Shown in pieces: positions 25,280-37,488 of a DNA stretch of 64,000 bases (positions are counted from its first letter, which is position 1; every line of letters starts with the position of its first letter). Below the pieces are notes generated by a model that saw only the letters and a program-made list of their open reading frames with translations, did not search any database and had not been told where the DNA came from. The DNA comes from Isoetes taiwanensis (Eukaryota > Streptophyta > Lycopodiopsida > Isoetales > Isoetaceae), in assembly GCA_021234155.1 (NCBI GenBank), contig JAJEKV010000302.1:304250-368249 (forward strand). Direction: 5' to 3'. Both the position numbers and the translations under genes were made by a program.

Positions 25280-27090
25280 CAACTCAAAGATATCGTGTCC
25301 GAATTTGATCATATCTTTGGGCAACTTTGAAGGGTATGAGATTCATCCTCAATGACTCCCATTTGGCGGCATTGATGAGCACTGTCTGGCGTGGCTCATC
25401 CATCCGCCTCGTCTCAATTCGAAGATGATGTGCCCCAATGCGAATGGAGGCAATGAGTGCGCCTTTTCATGGGCAAGTGGGTGCGTAGGTAGCATTGCGG
25501 GCCTCGTTCCAATGTGGGATTTATGTGGCTATTTGGTAGTGTCTTTGTCTTGACTGTTCAAGGGCATTGGCATCCCAAAGCTTGCCGAGGAAGCAATCGT
25601 CAAGATATTGCCTCAAGTTATGGCGATCGCCTCTGTTTGCACATGTATGCACTGTGCTCCCGCACATTCCATCTAGCCAACCATTGAGCTCTCTTTTCCC
25701 TCCAAAGAGGGCCTTGAGGCGGCGGCTCCATTGCCATGATATAAGCTAGTTTAGGGAGGCGAGCATCGTCCATATTGACCACCTTCGAAAATAGACAATG
25801 TGGCGATCAAGGGCCGCCCTTTGAAGAGGCAAGAATCTGTCTCCTGCGGTAGAATTTGATATGGACTTTGTGGACTTCACCCCTAGTGCTTTCGTACTAA
25901 GAAGGCTTTTCGGACTGCTCCAAGTCATTCCAAGTAGCAAGTGATACTCTTGGGCCCCATACTTCCACCCCGTGTATAAAAAGGACGGGCTCCACTAAGA
26001 CCTTGAGCAAAGTGATGGGCCCAATCATACAACTCCGCTCTATGACTATTGTTTTGCATTGCATATAGTGCCTTCTAGCCCGTCACTTTCGTAGCCGTAT
26101 GGATGTGTCCCGGTGCATGGTAGAAGGAAACTCCACTCCCAAATATTTGTATGTGGATGCAACTTCCACATTTTGGCCTCGAATCGAAGGAGGGGACCCT
26201 CGGTACGGCGTGAAGATGATATGAAAACCACCTTAGTCTTGGCCAGGTTGACGCCGATATCGATTCGCTTGGCGAGAATGTGTCGAGGGCATCGAGATGT
26301 CGTTGCATGTCTGCTGGTGTGTAAGCTAGGAGGTCCACATCATCGGCATATATTGCTTGTCGATGATCTCGATAAAGAAGGTGAGCTCCATCGCCCCCAT
26401 TATCGACAAAGCCAGCTCTCCAATTGATCAATGTAAAGCCCAAACAATGTTGGGGAGAGGGCATCCCCGGCGAACCCCGACATCGCTATCAAATGGTTGG
26501 CTTGTCCGGCCGCAACCGACCCGAGCATCTTTTAGATAGCTTTGCATTAATCGCATTACGCAAATCTACAGAAACCCCAACATGGTGATCTTGCCCATAG
26601 TTTTTCCCGAGGCACAGTGTCAAACGCCGCGCAAAATCCACAAAGCAACAATATAGATCGGCGGTTCCTCGCTTTGTCTTCAATCAAAGTTATAGCGTGA
26701 AGATGTGGTCAATGGTTGAGTGCGGGTGCGAATCCCGCCTGGGTGAGGGCCCGCACCTCTGCCCTCTGCCCGGCCGTCAATTCTTTCGAGAATCCGCCAA
26801 GCAATTTTGCAAACACCGAACCCGACCATGATTGTTCGATAATTGGGTGGGCGGTGTGGGTCACCCGCCTTTATATATGGGAACAACTCGCTATTGGTCC
26901 CGCTGCGGGAAACCTTCTGTAATGCCTTGTTGAACAAGGCGGTCGACCTTGGTATTATGGACGGCCCTGCCCACTTAAGCAATTCTGCCTATATACCATC
27001 CAAGTCTGGGGCTTTCCCATTGGCAAGACGCTGCAAGCCTTGTTCCACGTCCGAATCTGTGATTTCCAGCAATGGGCCTTCTTGCAAGGG
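25280..27090 (-). mobile_element. Degraded LINE RT region (minus strand)
   Basis: Read on the minus strand from 27090 leftward, the fragments are in LINE RT order: 'QRLANGKAPDLDGI', 'LFPYIKAGDPHRPPNYRTIM', 'LYCCFVDFARR' (motif A region, near 26640), 'AIYADDVDLLAYTPADMQ' (motif C with YADD intact, near 26350), 'LDALDTF', then the thumb-side 'VEVWGP' near 25950. Near 25400 is 'IGAHHLRIETRR', the region before the C-terminal finger. The frame changes several times, so it is inactive. It is the same lineage as the relic at 14820-17960. Confidence 0.8.
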
Positions 27091-27589
27091 TAATGCTGCA
27101 TGTAAGGAATTACCTATGTCAGATATAGTCATGTGTCGCTTTAAATATTTGTGGTTTCATCATGCGAATTATCAAACCTCAAAATATTCACCATCCATGA
27201 TGGAACTCTCAGTCTAGAGACCTATCCAAATTGAATGGATATGTATATTTCTCGGGACTTACTCCCTAGCGCCCTCCTTTCTCTGGGGTTTCCAATCCCT
27301 AAACCTTAAAATACAAGCACTTGCTTTTATACAGGTTGCTTGATGCAACTTTATACACCCCTTTTTAGTTCTAATTCTAAACTCTCAAAAGTACCATCGA
27401 GCAATCCTTTTTGGTGCTTCCCCTTTGCCCCTCCCTCCCCCCTTCCCCCCCTTCCCTTTTTCCCTGCTTTGACCCCCCTTCCTTTTTTATCTACCCCCGA
27501 GCTCTAGTAGAGTCATGAGGACCCCTTCTCCACTGCGCAGACCGGATGACGCATGCAAAATTGACAGGTACACAATGAAGCAAGAGGCT

Positions 27590-29800
27590 CGGGCAAAGTC
27601 TCGATATCTCACCTTCATACAAAAGATGAGGAGATGATCGTGACGATCCAAAGGGTAGTTCGGAATACCAAAGAGAAGAGCCAGTTGCGATGCCATCACC
27701 TACAAACCTTCAAGGACAAGGCCAGTGGTCCAGAGATAGCTCTACTAGCTGGAACCGAGGTTGCCTTCAGACTCAGCAACATAGCTAGAATTGTCTGTCT
27801 AATAGAAGAGATACAGACCTTCACATCTAAATTGTTAAAAAAATAACTGATTGCAGAGAAGCAGCATGTTTTTGGATGGAGATCCATATGGAGCAGCTTG
27901 AGGATGGCCTTCGCCTAGCACAGTCTAAAAGGAAACAAGATAGAACAAGTCTTGCTGATCTTTGGAAAGGGAGTAAGATAGGGCGGGCTCGAGAAAGTGA
28001 ACATTCTTGAGCAGGAGACTAGGGTAGCTATATCCACCTGTGCTCAAAAGCTGAGGAGAAGTCTACCAAAGTCTAAAGGGCAGTTCAAGCAACCAGCGAC
28101 GAAAGCCAGTTGTAGCATCAACACCGCTGGACTCTCCAGGATATGGTCAGCAGCCTAGACACACCTGCCCCCCTCCCCCTGCATTTGGATGCCATGTCCA
28201 CTAGCGTAGACACCATGGCTCAAGACAGGGAACATTTTGAGAAAGAAACTAGGACAGGTATATCTCACCTTCACATAAAAGCTGAGGGGACGATTGTTAC
28301 GGTCCAAGGCAATTCAGATTACCAAGAAAAAGAGCCGGTTATAACGACAGCACCTACAGACCCTTCATGATAGGGTCGGCGATCCAGAGATAGCTCTACC
28401 AGCTGGGGATATTGAGGTTGCCTCCAGACTTCAGCTACATAGCTAGGATTATCTATCTGATAGAAGATATATAGACCTCCGCACCCAAATTGCTAAAAAA
28501 ACAACGGACTACAGAGAAGCAACGTGTTTTTGAGACGGAGACCTGTATGCAGCATCTTGCGAAGGGTCTTCGCCTAGCACAATCTGAAAGGAAGCAAGAT
28601 AGGGCAGGCCTTGCTGATCTCCAGAAAGGGAGCAAGATAGGGCGAGCTCGAGAAAGGGAACCTTTTGAGTGGAAGACTAGGGCGGCTATATCCACCCTTC
28701 GCTCAGAAGCTGAGGACAAGTCTACCACAGTCTAAATGGCAGTTCAAGCAACCAATGACAAAAGCCAGTTGCAACGTTAGCACCACTGGAACCTCTAGGA
28801 TAGGGTCAGCAGCTTAGAGAGAGCCCTCCCTCCCCCCAAGTATGGATGCCATGTCCACCAGCATAGACACCATGGCTCAAGATAGGAAACACTTTGAGAA
28901 GGATACTAAGACAGGTATATCTCACCTTCACACAAAAGATGAGGAGATGATCATCATGATCCAAGACAGTTCAGATTACCAGTGAAGAGAGGCGGTTGCG
29001 ACATCAGCACCTATAGACCTTTTAGGACAGGTCAGCGGTGCAGAGATAGCTCTACCAGCTGGAGATACTAAGGTTGCCCCATACTTCAGCAACATACTAG
29101 GATTGTCTGTCTAATTGAAGACACACAGGCCTTCGAGCCCAAATTGCTCAAAAAACAACTGACTACAGAGAAGTAATGTGTTTCTGAGATGGAGACCTGC
29201 ATTCAGCATTCGCCTAGCACAGTCTGAAAGGAAGCAAGATAGGGCGGGCCTTGCTGATCTTCGAAAATGGAGCAAGAGACTAGGACAACTATATCCACTC
29301 TTCGCTCAGAAGCTGAGGAGAAGTCTAACATAGTCTAAAGGGCAGTTCAAGCAACCAGCGATGAAACCCAGTTGTAGCGTCAGTACCACTGGACCCTCCA
29401 GGATATGATCAATAGCCTAGAGATAACTCCCCACCCCCTCATTTGGATGCCATGTCCACGAGCATAGACACTATGGCTAAAGACAGGGAATGTTTTGAGC
29501 AGGAGACTAGGGCAGGTATATCTCACCTTCACACAGAAACTGAGGAGATGTCTGTCGTGATCCAAGGTAGTTCAGATTATCAAAGAAGAGAGCTGGTTGC
29601 AACGCCAGCACCTACAGACCTTCCAGGATAGGATCAACGGTTTAGAGATACCTCTACCAGCTGAGAAGCTCTTCAGTTCAGAGATCCACCCTTCATTCAA
29701 AAGCTGAGAACAAGTCTACCACAGTCTAAAGGGCAGTTCAAGCAACCAGCGACGAAAGCCAGTTGCAGCTTGAGCACCCTGGACCCTCTAAGATAGGGTC
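27590..29800 (+). repeat. Tandem array, ~0.60-0.66-kb period, LINE ORF1-like coding content
   Basis: About four degenerate units recur. The phrase 'tatatctcaccttcacac' is found near 27605, 28260, 28917 and 29519. 'gggcagttcaagcaacc' is found near 28079, 28738, 29340 and 29729. 'tctgaaaggaagcaagatag' is found near 27928, 28586 and 29222. The encoded pieces are rich in Glu, Lys and Gln (for example 28143-28370 and 28490-28735), as in coiled coils. Stops and indels differ between units, and the last unit is shortened. The position just upstream of a LINE ORF1 C-terminal-like segment suggests repeated amplification of the ORF1 coiled-coil region. Confidence 0.75.
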
Positions 29801-29819
29801 AACAGTCTAGAGACAACCT

Positions 29820-30530
29820 CCCCTTCCTTCCCCAACCTCCCAGCTAGGGATACCGAGCTTGTCACCAGACTCGAAAGCTTAGAGCATAGCTCTATTCCGT
29901 GGGATCGAGATATACGAGAGCTGCATGCAGTATTTGCTCAGCAAGGCATGGCCACGATGCAAATGCCCATGAGCATCTACAACATTGCATGTGTGAGTTG
30001 CAATTGGCAAGATAAGTGTTGCCCCAGCAAGAGCTAAGCTCTTTGCTCCAGGGGCTGAAAGCTACTTCGCAAACTGGTACTGCTGTTCATAAAGCCTAGA
30101 CAGGCAGATGCTGCCCCATTTTCCCATTCCAATCAGCTCCTCCCCAACTTAAGGAATAGATAGCTCCTCACAGAATTGCCGACATGCCATGCATTGCCCT
30201 GTTCCTCAAAGAGGAACAAGCACAGAGGTGTAGGTGTTACAATGTGGTGGTCCGCGGCCTCCCCAAATAAATAGGGAAGAACCTCATACGATGACTCCAG
30301 ACACATGTCCTCTTTCACATGAAGTTCCATGCTCTAATACAGATTGCCAGGGCTACTCATTATGGTGTTCAATGCCTTGATCACCCATGCATTGTCAAAT
30401 TCATAATATCAACTGCACTGATGAGAGATGCTATATTGAGTCAGGGGGTCAAATTGAAGGCATCTCACTGTACATCGATCATGATCTCACTCCGCAGCAA
30501 TAAGAACCCTGTCAACAAGAGATAGCCCCC
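29820..30530 (+). mobile_element. LINE ORF1 C-terminal-like remnant
   Basis: The frame around 30319-30525 ('ALMRDAILSQGVKLKAS') matches in style the ORF1-like segment at 14890-15010 ('GAILRHAKQLIGASLYVN'). Both are followed by LINE sequence. It is too short and broken to be a gene. Confidence 0.5.
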
Positions 30531-30839
30531 GTCATAAACATTCGGCATACTAGGGGATCTATCGCACTGGTCCAAGACAAGATGCGGACATCCCCACTGC
30601 CTAATATTGAGGTCGTGGATGTCATATACAAAGCTATTAAAGCGCCTCGAAGATATTACTATAGCTATTATTGATGCTGATGATGTTCTTGCTGCTCCTG
30701 CTACTGCTGCTGCATCTGACTACCCAGTCCAGGGACGAGAGTGGCAAATTCTGAAGCAAATTCTGTTAGGCTACAAATTTCTTCACAAAATCAGCTACTA
30801 CCAAATCTAGTAGCAGAACCAAGGGATGCCAGATCCATG

Positions 30840-32155
30840 TCTTTTGTGGGCACTTATGAATACTTAGCACCAGAAATTGTGTCTGGCGGTGTCCATTATC
30901 GCCTACTCTGTTAGGTCTTTTTATTGATGAGCTTGAATCATGGCTCACAAAGGAAGATGTTGGTGTTCAGTTAGGTAAATATGTTTTACAACCTTTGCTT
31001 TATCTTGATGATGTGGTACTTGTTTCCGAAACACCAGAGGATTTGCAAAAACTTCTTCAAGGAAGAAATTTTGTGTCTATGCTGGTATGAATGTGAATAG
31101 AGAAAACGAAGGTGATGGTGGTGGGTTCTCGACAAAAAGCGGATATGGAATTTGATGGAGAGATTTTGGAACAGGTAAAATCATACAAGTATTTGGGCAT
31201 AGAGTTGATAAATAACTATAACTGGAATGCTGGAGTTTGCAAGAGAATATCGGGGGGCTAAGGGCACTATATCATGTGCTCAACTATTGCAGATATAACT
31301 ATATCTGGAGTTGGCATCTCTGTAATATAATGTTTCGGATATTGGTTCAAGCAGTGGTACTGTACGGTTGCACGGTCTAGGGTCCTAGGTGCACGCTCAA
31401 AGTGGAATGAAGTAGAAAAGTTTCAAAAGCGCTTCTTGCTTGAAGAATTGGGAGTTAAAACTCAGACTCCATATGAGATGCTACTTGCAGAAATAGGTAT
31501 GTATCCACTTGAAGTGGAAGCCCTTTGCCAAACACTGGAGTATTTTGGTAGAATCCAAAAATTAGAAGAACACAGATTGCCGAGGCAAGCCTTGCAAGAA
31601 TCTATGATCAAATCCCATGTGGGATGGTATCAGAATCTAGAAGACTGGGCAGGTTATTGGGGCATTGGACTGGATGATCTACCTTCATTTCGAGATTTAG
31701 TGATCGGCAAATCTCTATTGAAATTGTGGCCAGTTGGAGATCTTGGGACAAAAAGAAACTTTTACAGGGAAGAAATAAATGCAATGATAGTCTACGGCGA
31801 GCAGGATTATTTAAATGGTAAGCTTAGTAGAGGAAAGCGGAAAAGCTTCTCTGATTGCATGCGACTAAGTTCACATAGACTGGCAATTGAGGTGGGACGA
31901 GAGCAGGATGTGCCACGTGAATTGCGTTTTTGTCCTTGCTGCCTAGACGCTCAAGTAGAAGATGAATGGCATGCTCTTCTCCATTGCTCAGCTTTTGACT
32001 ACCTAAGAGCGCAACATGATATCAGTTGCGATTATTTTCACGAGCTTTTGAATTTACCAGTTATAAAACTTGGTATGTATCTTCAAGATTATGACAGATC
32101 AAAAGGAAAGAGCTACAGGATCTTTACGGCCCAACATATAACCTCCATGCATTAA
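30840..32155 (+). mobile_element. LINE RT C-terminal part with zinc finger
   Basis: Around 30900-31060 the RT motif C region reads 'LLYLDDVVLVSE' (YADD replaced by YLDD), then 'MNVNREN' with frame breaks. The long open frame 31436-32155 (239 residues) covers the thumb and C-terminal domain. It ends with a finger, 'RFCPCCLDAQVEDEW' plus H..LLHC, i.e. C-x2-C..H..C as in LINE C-termini. The open frame is the longest LINE coding piece in the window, but upstream RT motifs and the endonuclease are missing or broken, so it is a 5'-truncated relic. Confidence 0.75.
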
Positions 32156-32185
32156 ACCTACCCCTGGCCCGATCGTCCTTAGGTT

Positions 32186-32630
32186 GTGATGCACTCATGT
32201 ATCAGCAGGAAGAAACGCATGCTTATTTCGCAAATGAGATTGTCATCTCATAACTTGCGAATTGAGACTGGTAAGTGGGATGAAACACCTCATAAGGAGC
32301 GGTTTTGTCCAAGTTGCTTAGAACCAGCTATTGAAGATGAAGAACACACACTCTTGAAATGCGCAGCATATGAACAAGTAAGGGCTCGTTATGGCATTAT
32401 AGCTTTAACACTTGGTGAACTCTTTCTTTTGCCTGCACATACTTTGTATTCATATTTTAAAGATCTTTTGAAGGAAAGAGAAGATATAATTGAGCTTTTC
32501 ACTCTTATGAGTAATTTTGATATTGAAGGCACTCTGAATTAAGTGCCAAAGTATTAAGTATTAATTTGTATTCTTTGCCATAGAGGGGGGCCTAAATGGC
32601 TTGATCAATAAATTATTATTATTATTATAT
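32186..32630 (+). mobile_element. Second LINE C-terminal finger and 3' tail
   Basis: The frame at 32186-32542 repeats the end of a related LINE: 'MRLSSHNLRIETGK', then 'RFCPSCLEPAIEDEEH', giving another C-x2-C..H..C finger. It is followed by 'cctaaatggcttgatcaata' and an (ATT)n run at 32611-32628, a typical LINE 3' end. The two adjacent finger copies (31860-32010 and 32230-32360) come from diverged elements or an internal duplication. Confidence 0.7.
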
Positions 32631-33138
32631 TTCATGGCAGCAGACTTCTAATTCATCAAAGACATGAGATCGGACTTCTTATTCGTCAAAGACATCATAT
32701 TTTGACCTGCATGAACATAAACACTAATTAAGAACCATTAACTGGTAAAATCTTCAAGAAAACACAAAAATGTTAAGGAATCATGCACCTACCTTCAGAA
32801 TCGCTCAATGTTGATGGAAGCACGCCCTGAAAACCTACAGATTATAAACTTTACATTAGAAAGAATGAAATCAATGAAATGAGCTCTAAAATAAAAAAAT
32901 ACCTGAAGTAGTAACTAAAACTTGAAATATAACTCCTTGAGTAGCATTTCTTGCTGAAGAACAACGGAGAAGGAGGAAGGGGAGGCCGTGAAGCAGGGCT
33001 GCTCCCTGGCGCCATGGCAGAGCTTCTCCAAGAACATCGCAGTCTTCCTCTCGAAAATGACAAAACTGTGTTCAACAAAAGAACAAAAAAACAAAAAGTA
33101 CAAAATTTTGAACGACCCAACTTCCACTTTGTTGGGGA

Positions 33139-33482
33139 ATGGCCATTAAGAAGTTGCTGGATCGACCTGAAGTTTGGAGGTTCAATAGCCTGAAGCCTTT
33201 TTTCCAATCACTCTTCCACAAGTGGCAGCAGAAGAGGGAGGCCCGGGTGCTAATGTTGGTGGATTATACCACATTCACAGTGGAGGAGTTAGATGAACTC
33301 TTGAATATTTTTGGCAGATCTGCTGTGGCCGAAAGTTTAACATATCTGTATGCAGCCAATATGGCTTATCCTTATGCTTTTTCAGAATCTTCCTAGCATG
33401 GAAGATTCTGACATGATGTATTCCATGTAAAATGAATACAAAACCCACCTTGCCTTTAAAAAAAAAAAAAAAAAAAAAAAAA
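33139..33482 (+). pseudogene. Possible processed sequence with poly(A) tail
   Basis: An open frame at 33139-33396 (85 residues, start 'MAIKKLLDRPEVWRFNSLKP', family not recognised) is followed by ~60 bases of 3'-UTR-like DNA and a run of 25 A at 33458-33482. A coding-like stretch ending in poly(A) fits a retrocopy of a spliced mRNA or a SINE-like tail. No target duplication could be defined. Confidence 0.35.
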
Positions 33483-33490
33483 TTGTTGGG

Positions 33491-33597
33491 GAATGAAAGG
33501 GGATCGCCCCTTTCCGGTTTGGAAGGGACCCCCTCCCAGCTACCGGCGGTCGAGGGGCCCCCCTTCCAAACCGGAAAGGAGCTCCCCCCTTTCATTC
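33491..33597. repeat. GC-rich hairpin element, 37-bp arms
   Basis: Arms 33491-33527 and 33561-33597 are inverted copies with only a few mismatches (outer ends GAATGAAAGG and CCTTTCATTC; inner ends GGTTTGGAAGGG and CCCTTCCAAACC). The loop is ~33 bases. It directly follows the poly(A) run. It is probably a small foldback transposon. It is far more GC-rich than its surroundings. Confidence 0.75.
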
Positions 33598-33603
33598 CTA
33601 AAT

Positions 33604-33856
33604 ACGTAAAGGCAGCTTAAAAGACATCCAGGCCACAGAGCCAATCACGATGTGCCACGTGGCGACGTTTCTTTTAAAGAATGTTACTAAAATTCTTCAA
33701 CGGACTCTTCTGCGCAAAAACTCACGGATCTACTTTTTTACTCGACCGATCTGCATTTTTACCTGCATTCTGCTATTTTTCACCCTGATTCTGCTGTTCT
33801 TACCCACGACTCTGCTATTCTTACCCGACTGGATGCCTTCTAAGCTGCCTTTACGT
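33604..33856. mobile_element. MITE-like foldback, ~253 bp
   Basis: The ends are inverted: ACGTAAAGGCAGCTT at 33604-33618 and AAGCTGCCTTTACGT at 33842-33856. Imperfect pairing continues inward ('aaagacatccag' against 'ctggatgccttc') for about 29 bases in all. The interior has tandem 'attctgct.ttcttaccc' motifs. The target duplication is unclear. Confidence 0.65.
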
Positions 33857-33861
33857 TATGT

Positions 33862-33930
33862 GAAAGACCTTCTGCTTGCAATTCTGGGCTGGAAAGCATG
33901 TCGACGCGCTTTGCAAGCAGAAGGTCTTTC
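33862..33930. repeat. Perfect 20-bp inverted repeat, 29-base loop
   Basis: GAAAGACCTTCTGCTTGCAA at 33862-33881 is exactly complementary to 33911-33930. The stem-loop lies between the MITE and the gypsy LTR. It resembles a small-RNA hairpin in size, but its perfect pairing and position suggest a foldback remnant. Confidence 0.6.
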
Positions 33931-33951
33931 CCTTATACAAGACCATCTCGA

Positions 33952-34445
33952 TGTTACAAATCCCGCTCAGAAATCAGCTAAGTTCTTATCCTAGCACACA
34001 ACAGGGAAAAGGCAGAACTCTCCACCCAACCATAGAATCCTCAGATTCACCCTTGAGCAGAGAGAGACAGCAAAGCCAATGGCCAGAATTCACGTTTTTC
34101 CTTCAACGTCCTCCTCTCTATTTATATGCCGTACTCCCATTTTAGCCCTTTTTCCTCTGGCCTTAATTGGCTGCCTTTTGGCCGAAGGCAACTTGTAAGG
34201 ACCAGCGTATATTTGGGATCATGACTACCAATACATACGGCTTGGCCATCAGACCCTCCTCTGATGCCATGTCCCTATGGATGATCTGCCTATCCAAGGC
34301 ACAGTGTACACTACTTAGTATTAGCTTGACTAATACCTCTTGGGGCGCTATGCTCCTCCCAAGGCTGAGCTTCATGCTCTAATCTGTCTACACAGATCTC
34401 GGTGACTGTTACTTAACCAGATTCTTCTAACTCAAAATCGTAATA
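33952..34445 (-). repeat. 3' LTR of the gypsy element
   Basis: About 494 bp, starting TGTTACAAATCCC on the plus strand and matching 39133-39623 with scattered substitutions, a one-base and a three-base indel. The expected terminal CA is TA here. Confidence 0.9.
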
Positions 34446-34557
34446 GCCCACCGGGGTAAAAGACAACTGTCCTCAGTTGTCAGAACCTCTAGCAGTGCCA
34501 GACGGTCCAGCCTCATAGAACATAGGCCTCCCACTTTCAGCTGAGAGAAAAACTTCT

Positions 34558-35655
34558 CTATAAGCTTCCAACAAAGGAAGATAGTCTTGGAAGAATTCTT
34601 CTTGTGTGGGATATATTTTGATACTTTACCAAGTATCGACGTCGTTGTCCCTTTCCCTTGTGTTGAAGAATCATCTCAGGAACATAGATTGGGTCCATTT
34701 CTTCCAACTGCGGCTCAACCTCAATAGGCAGTATCTGAGGGTTAAGACCCTTGAATGGCCGCAAATACTCGATGTTAAATGCATTATGCATTCGCCACTC
34801 CGAAGGTAGTTCAAGTCTATAAGCATTGTCATTTATCATCTCGATGATCTTGAACGGCCCATAGTTGCGTGTCAACAACTTATGTTTGCTTTGTTCAGGG
34901 TGAGCTTGTCGTTCTTTGATGACTCGTATAAAAACCCAATCATCAACTTCAAATTGCACATCACGTCTTCTCTGATTTGCTTGTCTAACATATTTTGCTT
35001 GAGCAACTTCAATTGAACTTTGGGCCGCCTTTAAAACCTCGTCCATGTTATGTGCCACCTTGTCAGCCTCCATCACTCCTTCCGCCACCTTAATCATAGG
35101 AGTTGGGGGTAATCTCCCCTGGATGACTTGAAAAGGTGCTAAATTTGTGGCAGAATGTGTTGCCATGTTATAGGCAAACTGTACTATAGGCAAATAATTC
35201 TCCCATTTCCCTACGTGCTCATGCACATAACTTCGGAGCATAGACAACAAAGTTTTATGAGTCACTTCCGACTGAGCATCCATTTGCGGATGAAACGTTG
35301 TAGAAAATTTCAACTTAAATCCCAGACTAGTGAATAGAGCACGCCAAAATTTACTACAAAATTTGGAATCACGATCTGATATGATTACTTCTGGAAGTCC
35401 ATGATTTTTGAACACCTCTCTCAAGAAAAGTTGAGCAGCTGCTGTGGCCTTCAATGATTTCTTGCAAGATATAAAAATTGCATACTTGCTTAATCTATCC
35501 ACAATGGTCCACACCTGATCATTACCTTGCACACTGTGAGGTACAGAAACAAAGTCCATTGTCAAGTGTTGAAAAGGCCTTTCTGGTATACACAATGCCA
35601 TGAGTACCCTGGAGTCTTTGCATGTGAATCCTTTGTCTTTTGACATGACAAACAA
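34558..35655 (-). pseudogene. Gypsy integrase with chromodomain-like C-terminus
   Basis: 365 residues. The catalytic DDE core is visible: 'LTMDFVSVPHSVQG' (first Asp), 'EVIISDRDSKFCSKFW' (second Asp), and 'HPQMDAQSEVTHKTL' (Glu). The integrase C-terminal GPF/Y-like part ('LLTRNYGPFKIIEMI') and a chromodomain-like end follow. The N-terminal HHCC finger ('CLSCQKTK') lies in the preceding frame (35562-36827), so a frameshift separates the finger from the core near 35600. Confidence 0.88.
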
Positions 35656-36827
35656 TTTTCCACAAAAGTGACTACATCACTTCTAAGAGTTTCCCAATAA
35701 AAATACCTTGACACCAAGTCTAGGGTGTTGATTATTCCCCTATGACCTGCAGTAGGTACCTCGTGACATTCTTTCAGCACAAGATCACGAAAATCTTTTG
35801 TCACACATAAACAATCTTTGTGGAACAAGTACTCCCGTCGGATGTAATAACTGTCCACCACTCGTGTTTGGCTATTCTTTAACAATGCCCAAACTTCCCC
35901 AAACTCCGCATCATGCTCATATGCACTTTTCATGTCCACGAGCGTATGTTCCTCCCATGAAGAAAAATTATTCACCTGAATAATGGACTGAGATTGCTGA
36001 TCTGACATCCGGCTTAAAGCATCGGCAACTTTGTTGGTGCTACCTGGAAGATACTTGATTGTGTCAACACCAAACATTTGAAGATATTCTGCCCACTTGA
36101 TTAGGCGTGGGGTAGCAGCAGCTTGTGTCAGAAGAAATTGAATGTTTTGCTGATCAGTTTTAATTTCAAACTGAGAACCTATAAGATAATTCTTCCAGAT
36201 TTTAAGGGCATGAACAATGGCCAATAACTCTTTCTCATAAACCGTGTACTTCAGCTCTGCAGCATTCAACTTGCAGCTCTCAAAGGCAATGGAATGCTTA
36301 TTTTGTTCTAACACGGCCCCAATAGAAGATCCACTAGCATCCGTACAACACACAAAGAATTGAGCATCCAAATCTGGTAATTGTAACACAGGAGCAGAAG
36401 TTAAGCGACCCTTCAAAGTTTGAAAAGCATCTTGTTGAGGCTGGTCCCAATAGAAAATCGTTTTTTTCTTTAAAAGGTGAGTGAGAGGCAAAGCAAGTTG
36501 AGCAAAATTGCGAACAAAACGGCGATAGTAACTGCACAAACCTAAGAAGGAACGCACTTCTGACACATTTTGTGGAACTGGAACACGGACCTTAGCAGGA
36601 TCAACATGAATACCGGCAGCAGAGACAACATGCCCAAGATATTCAACTTTGGCCTCAAAGAAAGTGCTCTTCTTCCGATTAATGAACAACTTGTTGATTC
36701 GAAGAGTTTCAAGAACCTGACGCAGGTGTGCCATATGCTCTGCTTCATTTTTGCTAAAGATGAGAATATCATCGAGAAACACTACCACAAACTTGCCAAG
36801 AAAAGATCTTAAAATGCGGCTCATCAT
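35562..36827 (-). pseudogene. Gypsy reverse transcriptase C-half, RNase H, integrase finger
   Basis: 421 residues. RT motif C is 'VVFLDDILIFSK' (FLDD), then 'YLGHVVSAAGI' and 'FLGLCSYYRRFVRNFA'. RNase H begins 'FVCCTDASGSSIGAVL' with its catalytic Asp, and continues 'YTVYEKELLAIVHALK' and 'TDQQNIQFLL'. The integrase zinc finger (H..H..C-x2-C, ending 'CLSCQK') closes the frame. RT motifs A and B are in the next frame upstream, joined only by a frameshift near 36825. Confidence 0.9.
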
Positions 36828-37414
36828 ATGACAAAAAGTAGCGGGTGCATTAGTAAGACAAAAGGCATAACAAGGAACTCAAAATGACCAAAGGTAGTGC
36901 GAAAAGCTGTCTTAGGAATATCTGTTTCAGCGACTCGGACTTGATGGTAACCGGACTTAAGATCAATTTTACTGAAAATGGTAGCCCCTTTTAACTTATC
37001 CAAGAGATCATCAACATGTGGTACTGGATATTTGTTTTTGATAGTCGCTTTATTGAGTGCTCTGTAGTCAATACACATTCGAAAACTACCATTCTTCTTA
37101 GTGACTAATATGACTGGAGCACCATATGGAGAACTGCTTTCCCGAATCAACCCACGTTCAAGAAGTTCTTGGATTTGAGATTCCACCTCTTTCTGACCTG
37201 CAGGGGAAAGTCTGTGAGGCACCCCTGCAATTGGAGCAATACCTGGCTCAAGATCAATTTGGTGATCTTCAGGGCGCTCAGGTGGCATCTCCACCACATC
37301 ATCCTGAAAAAGATCGTGAAAAGAATTCAAAAGACCCAACCTATGATGCTCAAGAATGGAATATTGCATCTCATGTTGTTGCTTTGAAAAGACATAAACG
37401 AAGTGTGCATGCAA
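36824..37414 (-). pseudogene. Gypsy reverse transcriptase N-half
   Basis: 196 residues. It contains '[19 protein letters not shown]', '[19 protein letters not shown]', '[20 protein letters not shown]' and motif A '[16 protein letters not shown]' with the catalytic Asp. Motif B should read '[13 protein letters not shown]' in this family, but the frame degrades right after 'FEFLVMPF', so an indel near 36860 ends the reading frame. Confidence 0.88.
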
Positions 37415-37488
37415 GGGATTCTTGCGGAGACAACGTTTGATAGCAGCATACCCTACTTGAAGTATAGGGTTTCGAGACCAAATTCCTG

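Noticed and set aside
33650-33994. 114-residue hydrophobic plus-strand frame
   Set aside because: It is made of MITE interior repeats and the start of the gypsy LTR; the hydrophobicity comes from T-rich repeats.
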